This document shows, piece by piece, positions 7,218 to 10,922 of a stretch of 10,922 nucleotides of DNA. Every line of letters starts with the position of its first letter. Positions within the stretch are counted from its first letter, which is position 1. The notes beneath the pieces are model-generated. The model did not search any database. It was not told where the DNA came from and worked only from the letters and a program-made list of their open reading frames with translations. Made by a program: the position numbers and the translations under genes. The stretch spans positions 1 to 10,922 of the forward strand of contig JACQPI010000200.1 in assembly GCA_016207585.1 (NCBI GenBank), given 5' to 3'. This DNA comes from Elusimicrobiota bacterium (lineage in GTDB: Bacteria > Elusimicrobiota > Elusimicrobia > UBA1565 > JACRDR01).

Positions 7218-8332
7218 CGGGGGAGCGGGGGGGGCGTCCAGCGCGGTTCTTTGAGCTTCAGGAAGGTCGATTCCCAAATCTCCCGGCCCCGGATGAAATC
7301 GAGACGGATCGCCAGCGCCAAAACCTCGCCCGAGATCGCTTGTTGCCAGCCCATCGGCAGCCGCGGGACGTCCTTGAGCGTCGTAACGACGGGCATATTG
7401 CCGCGAACGCGGTCGATCGAGCGCATTTCCTGCATTGAGTAGACGTGATGATCCGGGTAGCGCCATACCTGGCGCAGCTTGGCGCCGAGCCGGCGCAGGT
7501 CGCCTTCGAACGTCTCGGGGCTTCCGATCGCGCAAAACGAGGCGACCGCCCGGTTGGAAATGTGGTCGAGAGGCAATTTCTTCTCATGCTTGACGTCGAG
7601 CAAGAAGTCCGGTTGGTGCACCGCCTCGAGGATCGGGGCGTGAGGCCGCAGCTTGTGGAGGATTTGGCGAATCTCCTCGAGGCGCTCGGCGGAGACCTTG
7701 TTGGCGTGCGTGATGATGATCAGGTTCGCGCGCCGCAGGCCCGGTTTCAGCGGCTCCCGCAGTTCGCCCAGAGGCAGGAGGTGGTCGCCCCCGAAAGGGT
7801 CGAGAGCGCTGATCAGGACGATGTTCAAGTCCCGGTGAAGGCGCAGGTGTTGAAATCCGTCGTCGAGAAGGAGAATGCGGCTTTTGAAATTGTGGACCGC
7901 TTCCAATCCGGCCTTGTAGCGGTTCGGGGCGACCAATATAGGCACGTCGTAATCCTTGAGCACCTGGTGCATCATCCACGGCTCGTCGCCGGCCTGGATC
8001 CAGGCGGACTCGCTGCCGCCCGCCAGCACCTGGACGTCCGTGGTCGGTTTCGGGCGGCGGTAGCCCCGGCTTAGGATCGCCACCGACACTTGATGCTTGC
8101 GCAGCGTCTCGGCGGCCAGCAGAACGGCGCTGGTCTTTCCGGTCCCGCCGGTCGTCAGATTGCCTATGCAGACGGTCTTGGCGGGCAGCCTCTTGGTTGG
8201 GAGGATGCGCCATTGGTACAGAAGCCTGCGGATCGCGGTTGCGGCGCCGTAAACCCAAGATAGCAGCCGCAGAAATCCGCGGCCCCAAGGGTCTTGGAGG
8301 AGTCGTTTTCGCAAAAGGATCAAGCGCTTCAT
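7214..8332 (-). CDS. lpxK: Tetraacyldisaccharide 4'-kinase (lipid A kinase)
   Basis: LpxK phosphorylates the 4' position of the tetraacyldisaccharide-1-phosphate lipid A precursor at the cytoplasmic face of the inner membrane. The 372-residue product has an amphipathic/hydrophobic N-terminus (about residues 3-46), the diagnostic P-loop GNLTTGGTGKT (57-67), an ILSRGYRR segment, GDEPWMM, the catalytic-region LLLDDGFQHLRL, and LPLGELREP. It is somewhat longer than E. coli LpxK (328). I chose the ATG at 8332, 10 nt after the preceding stop, over an in-frame TTG at 8359 that would overlap the glycosyltransferase gene by 17 nt; neither has a good ribosome site. The last codons contain a run of eight C (7227-7234 as G on the plus strand). 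The stop overlaps the gmhB ATG by 4 nt. Confidence 0.94.
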   Translation of the reverse strand: MKRLILLRKRLLQDPWGRGFLRLLSWVYGAATAIRRLLYQWRILPTKRLPAKTVCIGNLTTGGTGKTSAVLLAAETLRKHQVSVAILSRGYRRPKPTTDVQVLAGGSESAWIQAGDEPWMMHQVLKDYDVPILVAPNRYKAGLEAVHNFKSRILLLDDGFQHLRLHRDLNIVLISALDPFGGDHLLPLGELREPLKPGLRRANLIIITHANKVSAERLEEIRQILHKLRPHAPILEAVHQPDFLLDVKHEKKLPLDHISNRAVASFCAIGSPETFEGDLRRLGAKLRQVWRYPDHHVYSMQEMRSIDRVRGNMPVVTTLKDVPRLPMGWQQAISGEVLALAIRLDFIRGREIWESTFLKLKEPRWTPPPLPR

Positions 8333-8342
8333 GAAGACGACG

Positions 8343-9440
8343 CTACGAGTCGGACGCAACTAAACCGTTTAGCATTTCGCGCGCCACTCGCGCCACCTGG
8401 TCGGCAGGAAGCCGGCGCATGCACTCCAGATCGTAGGGGCAGTCGTTGCGGCGGCAGCCGATGCAGAACAGATCTTCCAGTCGAATAATGCGGTGGAGAG
8501 GCAAGCCGGGGGGATTCCAGGCCGCGGGGTCGCTCGAGCCGTGGATGGTGAGGGTTGGAACGCCCAAAGCGACCGCCATGTGTTTGGGCCCGTTGCAGTT
8601 CGTCACGATCAGCCGGCAGCGCGCCATGAGGGCGGCCAGGTCCTGCAGGTTCCGGGTCGCGGGGGCGATCGCGGCGCCTTCGCCGATTTCCGAGGCGATG
8701 TCGCGCGCGAGCGGCTCCTCTCCCGGACCCCAAAAAACCAGGATTCGCTCCCCGCCCTTCCGGAGAATCCGTCCGAGCTCGGCGTACGACGCGGCGGGCC
8801 ACCGGCGGGTCCGGCGGCGCGAGGCCGGAACGAATCCCACAAGAGGCGGCGCCGGGAGGAGCCTGGAATCCGCGACGGCGCTTTGGGCCCAACGCCGGGA
8901 TTCATCGCGGACTTGAAGTTTCGGGAAGAAGTCCGATGCATCGAGGTCGAGACCGATCCGCCGCAGCGCGAGAATTTTCTCAAGGGCGCCGTAGCGGGTT
9001 TGGGGCGATTGGGCCCAACGGCGGTTATAGGCCCAGCGGTGGGCGACGTGCCCGGGACCGGCGCGAAGGGGAGCCGCGCTGAACGCGGTCAAGACGGCCG
9101 AACGGGGATTGCCCATGAAGTCGATGACCCAATCGTACTTTCGCGCGCGGATCTCCATCAGCTGCCGCCATTGCGCCGGGAGGTCCGAGAAGGCGCCCCG
9201 TCCGGGACGCCGATAGACGAGGACTTCGGAGATATCGGGCGCGTTTTCCAGAATTTCGTGGCAGGGCGGCTCGGTGAGGAAATCGATCGTCGCTCGGGGA
9301 TAGCGCTTGCGCAGCGCGCGCGCCGCCGGAGTCGTCAAGATCACGTCGCCGATGCGACGTAGCATGATGACGAGGATCCTGGGAGAAATGCCAGCCTCCC
9401 CATCGGTTGCGGCGGGGGAACTCTCGCGCGGTTCGCTCAT
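8343..9440 (-). CDS. Glycosyltransferase family 9, lipopolysaccharide heptosyltransferase type
   Basis: This 365-residue GT-B protein matches the ADP-heptose:LPS heptosyltransferase family (WaaC/WaaF/WaaQ). After a polar leader of about 20 residues comes ILVIMLRRIGDVILTTP (22-38), with the probable catalytic base Asp32. The C-terminal donor-binding domain has FVPASRRRTRRWP, then TNCNGPKHMAVALGVPT and IHGSSDPAAWNP. Near the end is a four-cysteine segment (C326, C329, C334, C340; CIGC...CPYDLEC), similar to the Cys-rich tail common in WaaF-like proteins. The usual TNDSGP signature reads TNCNGP here. The enzyme would transfer a heptose or similar sugar to the LPS core on the inner membrane's cytoplasmic face. 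The gene starts 12 nt after the deacetylase stop without an obvious ribosome site. Which heptose is added cannot be decided. Confidence 0.88.
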   Translation of the reverse strand: MSEPRESSPAATDGEAGISPRILVIMLRRIGDVILTTPAARALRKRYPRATIDFLTEPPCHEILENAPDISEVLVYRRPGRGAFSDLPAQWRQLMEIRARKYDWVIDFMGNPRSAVLTAFSAAPLRAGPGHVAHRWAYNRRWAQSPQTRYGALEKILALRRIGLDLDASDFFPKLQVRDESRRWAQSAVADSRLLPAPPLVGFVPASRRRTRRWPAASYAELGRILRKGGERILVFWGPGEEPLARDIASEIGEGAAIAPATRNLQDLAALMARCRLIVTNCNGPKHMAVALGVPTLTIHGSSDPAAWNPPGLPLHRIIRLEDLFCIGCRRNDCPYDLECMRRLPADQVARVAREMLNGLVASDS

Positions 9441-9452
9441 GGGGGGCGCACG

Positions 9453-10271
9453 CTAAAAGCGGCTCTTGCCCCGCGTCATCTGGAGATGGAAGTCGAAGCG
9501 GTTGTCGTCGCCGCGGATGAACATGCGCTTGAGGGGGCCTGCCTCGGCCGTCCATGGCCAGGGGGAAATACCCTGTCGGATGCCGAAGTCGAACGCGTAG
9601 CCCGCCTCGCGGGCGGCGGCCCGGACGGCGCTCGCATAGGCGCCCGCCCCGTAGGGATACGCGAAGGCGATGGCCGGCCGGCCCAATTTTTCCTCAATGC
9701 GTTTTTTGCTTTCGGAGACCTCCCAGCGCACTTCCTGCTGGGATAGGGCGGTGAGGTTGCGGTGCTTCATCGTGTGGGAGCCGAACTCGACCCAACCGCT
9801 GTTTTGCATGTCCAAAACCTGGGCCCAGGTGAGCATTCTCATCCATGGCTCGGTCGCTGGGTCGTGCCATTCGTTGTGCCGCTCCATGCATTCATAGACA
9901 AGAAATATATTCGCCTTGACGCCGAGCTCCTTGAGAATGGGAAAGACCGCTTCGTAGTTGTTGGCATAGCCGTCGTCGAAGGTGACGAGGACCGGTTTCT
10001 CCGGAAGCCTCCGGCGGCCCGCCTGAACGTCCCTGAGTTCCGAGAAAAGAAGGGGAGTGTATCCGTAGCGTAGGAGGTATTCCATCTGCCATCGGAATTC
10101 TCGGGTACAGACCCAGAGGTTCTTGAGGCGCGAGCCGCGCGGCGGTGTGCCGATCTTGTGGTACATAAGGGTCCGCAATCCGTCATGCCGGATCCGGCGC
10201 CACCAATTCCACCGGGCGCTGACGCCGATGAAAGTCGCGCCGGCGGCAGCCGCCAGCAGAAGCGCGCTCAT
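9453..10271 (-). CDS. Polysaccharide deacetylase (NodB homology domain), membrane-anchored
   Basis: This 272-residue protein has a hydrophobic N-terminus (residues 3-19, LLLAAAAGATFIGVSA) that looks like an uncleaved signal anchor. It then has an LMYHKIG segment (35-41) and the NodB catalytic motifs: TFDDGY (97-102, metal-binding and catalytic Asp), SHTMKH (165-170, the H-x3-H metal pair) and AYPYG (204-208). The family (carbohydrate esterase 4) removes N- or O-acetyl groups from polysaccharides with a divalent metal. The anchor suggests action on the periplasmic side. It lies between two LPS glycosyltransferases, so a glycan of the LPS or a lipid-linked precursor is a reasonable substrate guess, but peptidoglycan or an exopolysaccharide is not excluded. 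The ATG overlaps the upstream stop by 4 nt and has a clear GGAG ribosome site 5 nt upstream. Confidence 0.88.
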   Translation of the reverse strand: MSALLLAAAAGATFIGVSARWNWWRRIRHDGLRTLMYHKIGTPPRGSRLKNLWVCTREFRWQMEYLLRYGYTPLLFSELRDVQAGRRRLPEKPVLVTFDDGYANNYEAVFPILKELGVKANIFLVYECMERHNEWHDPATEPWMRMLTWAQVLDMQNSGWVEFGSHTMKHRNLTALSQQEVRWEVSESKKRIEEKLGRPAIAFAYPYGAGAYASAVRAAAREAGYAFDFGIRQGISPWPWTAEAGPLKRMFIRGDDNRFDFHLQMTRGKSRF

Positions 10272-10922
10272 TTTCTCTCCAGTTCCCGCAGCTTGAGATA
10301 TTTGATCCCGGTGTGAAACGAGGAAAGCGCCGCCCAGACGAGGCCGGGGATTCCATCAAGCGCTCCAAGCCTCACTACGCTGCGCACGAAAAACTCCCAG
10401 GCGGGCAGCAGGCAGTGGAGGGGAGTGAAACGTATGCCCTGGTCGCGGCGTTTCTTGGCGGCCAGGGTCGTGTAGAAAGACATCTTGTCGAGATATTCGT
10501 CGATGTCATGGTAGGGAATATGGATCATGCGGCCGCGCAGCCGCCCGACGGAGCCCTCCACCCCTATCTCCTCGTGGATGTCCCCGGAGAACCGGCCGGC
10601 CGATTTCCGAAAGAGCCGCAGATGCCGTTCGTCGCCGAGCCCCCCGAAGCGAAGCGCCCCGCCCATGAAGCGGATCTCGAAAGGAATTTCGAACCCCGTC
10701 TGGGACGGCGAGCCGGAGAGCGCTCCGCGGATCTCCGAGGCGAGCTCGGGAGTGACGCGTTCGTCGGCGTCGATCGAAAGGATCCATTCCCCGCAGGCGC
10801 GGTCGACCGCGGCCTGCTTCTGGGGGCCGTAGCCGTCGAAAGGGCGCTGCGAGACGTGCGGGGTATGGCCCCGCGCGATCTCGATGGTGCGGTCCGTGGA
10901 GGCGTTGTCGACCACGATGATC
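10268..10922 (-). CDS. LPS core glycosyltransferase, family 2 (WaaE/KdtX-like), partial at 5' end
   Basis: The visible 217 residues are the C-terminal part of a GT-A fold family 2 glycosyltransferase; the N-terminus lies beyond the right edge. The visible part opens with the nucleotide-sugar binding strand IIVVDNASTDRT, followed by FDGYGPQKQAA and the metal-binding acidic motif SIDADERVTPE. Later segments LRLFRK, HEEIGVEG, a histidine-rich HIPYHDIDEY and the C-terminal membrane-associated stretch around GLVWAALSSFHTGIKYLKL follow the order seen in WaaE/KdtX-type LPS inner-core transferases. Such enzymes add a hexose to the heptose/Kdo core at the cytoplasmic face of the inner membrane; donor and acceptor cannot be read here. 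The stop codon overlaps the ATG of the deacetylase gene by 4 nt (ATGA), suggesting co-translation. Family assignment is firm; the exact sugar is inference. Confidence 0.88.
   Translation of the reverse strand, partial: IIVVDNASTDRTIEIARGHTPHVSQRPFDGYGPQKQAAVDRACGEWILSIDADERVTPELASEIRGALSGSPSQTGFEIPFEIRFMGGALRFGGLGDERHLRLFRKSAGRFSGDIHEEIGVEGSVGRLRGRMIHIPYHDIDEYLDKMSFYTTLAAKKRRDQGIRFTPLHCLLPAWEFFVRSVVRLGALDGIPGLVWAALSSFHTGIKYLKLRELERK

Noticed and set aside
6480..7442. Plus-strand open frame opposite the DUF3108 gene, gmhB and lpxK
   Set aside because: It spans three well-supported genes on the other strand and shows no motif.
7218..7535. Upstream in-frame extension of gmhB (about 106 codons)
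   Set aside because: It overlaps lpxK; the ATG at 7217 gives the family's normal length and an ATGA junction.
8333..8359. TTG start for lpxK at 8359
   Set aside because: It would add nine residues overlapping the glycosyltransferase gene; the ATG at 8332 is simpler, though neither has a ribosome site.
8360..8372. Inverted repeat CTAAAC-C-GTTTAG at the end of the family 9 glycosyltransferase gene
   Set aside because: Six-bp arms with a 1-nt centre are expected several times by chance in 11 kb and cannot form a useful hairpin; not a terminator.
9673..9684. GGCCGGCCGGCC repeat-like run, with another GGCCGGCC near 10595
   Set aside because: Such octamers are expected about once or twice in 11 kb at this GC content; no positional pattern, and they lie in coding sequence.

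Overview
The window is one tightly packed, GC-rich gene string with every supportable gene on the minus strand, so transcription runs from position 10922 down to 1. It encodes lipopolysaccharide (LPS) biogenesis in a diderm (Gram-negative) bacterium that makes Kdo and heptose. No rRNA, tRNA, mobile element, CRISPR array or rho-independent terminator was seen. The phylum cannot be fixed by eye. The Aquifex-like metal-dependent KdsA, the kdsB-pyrG-kdsA order and a small zinc-ribbon protein next to lptC would suit a GC-rich candidate lineage such as Elusimicrobiota or Omnitrophota, but this is a weak guess.

In transcription order: (1) a WaaE/KdtX-like family 2 glycosyltransferase, cut by the right edge (10268 to >10922); (2) a membrane-anchored NodB-type polysaccharide deacetylase; (3) a family 9 (heptosyltransferase-type) glycosyltransferase; (4) lipid A 4'-kinase LpxK; (5) heptose-bisphosphate phosphatase GmhB; (6) an exported DUF3108 protein; (7) undecaprenyl-diphosphatase UppP; then the only gap longer than 12 nt (4929-4964), which holds a promoter-like extended -10 box inside a dyad; (8) heptose-7-phosphate kinase (RfaE1/HldA type); (9) CMP-Kdo synthetase KdsB; (10) CTP synthase PyrG; (11) Kdo-8-phosphate synthase KdsA; (12) an unrecognised 81-residue zinc-ribbon membrane protein; (13) the start of the lipoprotein LptC, cut by the left edge.

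The genes form a coherent pathway. KdsA and KdsB make and activate Kdo, and PyrG supplies the CTP that KdsB uses. The heptose kinase and GmhB carry out two steps of ADP-heptose synthesis. LpxK finishes lipid A phosphorylation, the glycosyltransferases extend the core, UppP recycles the lipid carrier, and LptC belongs to LPS transport. KdsD, KdsC, GmhA, HldC and HldD are not in the window.

Most of the content is ordinary housekeeping envelope biology, and I found no new defence or mobile system. The points most worth a second look are small: a perfect 18-bp palindrome covering the gmhB stop and the DUF3108 start codon; the zinc-ribbon membrane protein wedged between kdsA and lptC; an apparent CTG start for lptC; two C8 tracts placed so that a one-base slip would fuse neighbouring reading frames; and the dyad/promoter before the heptose kinase gene.
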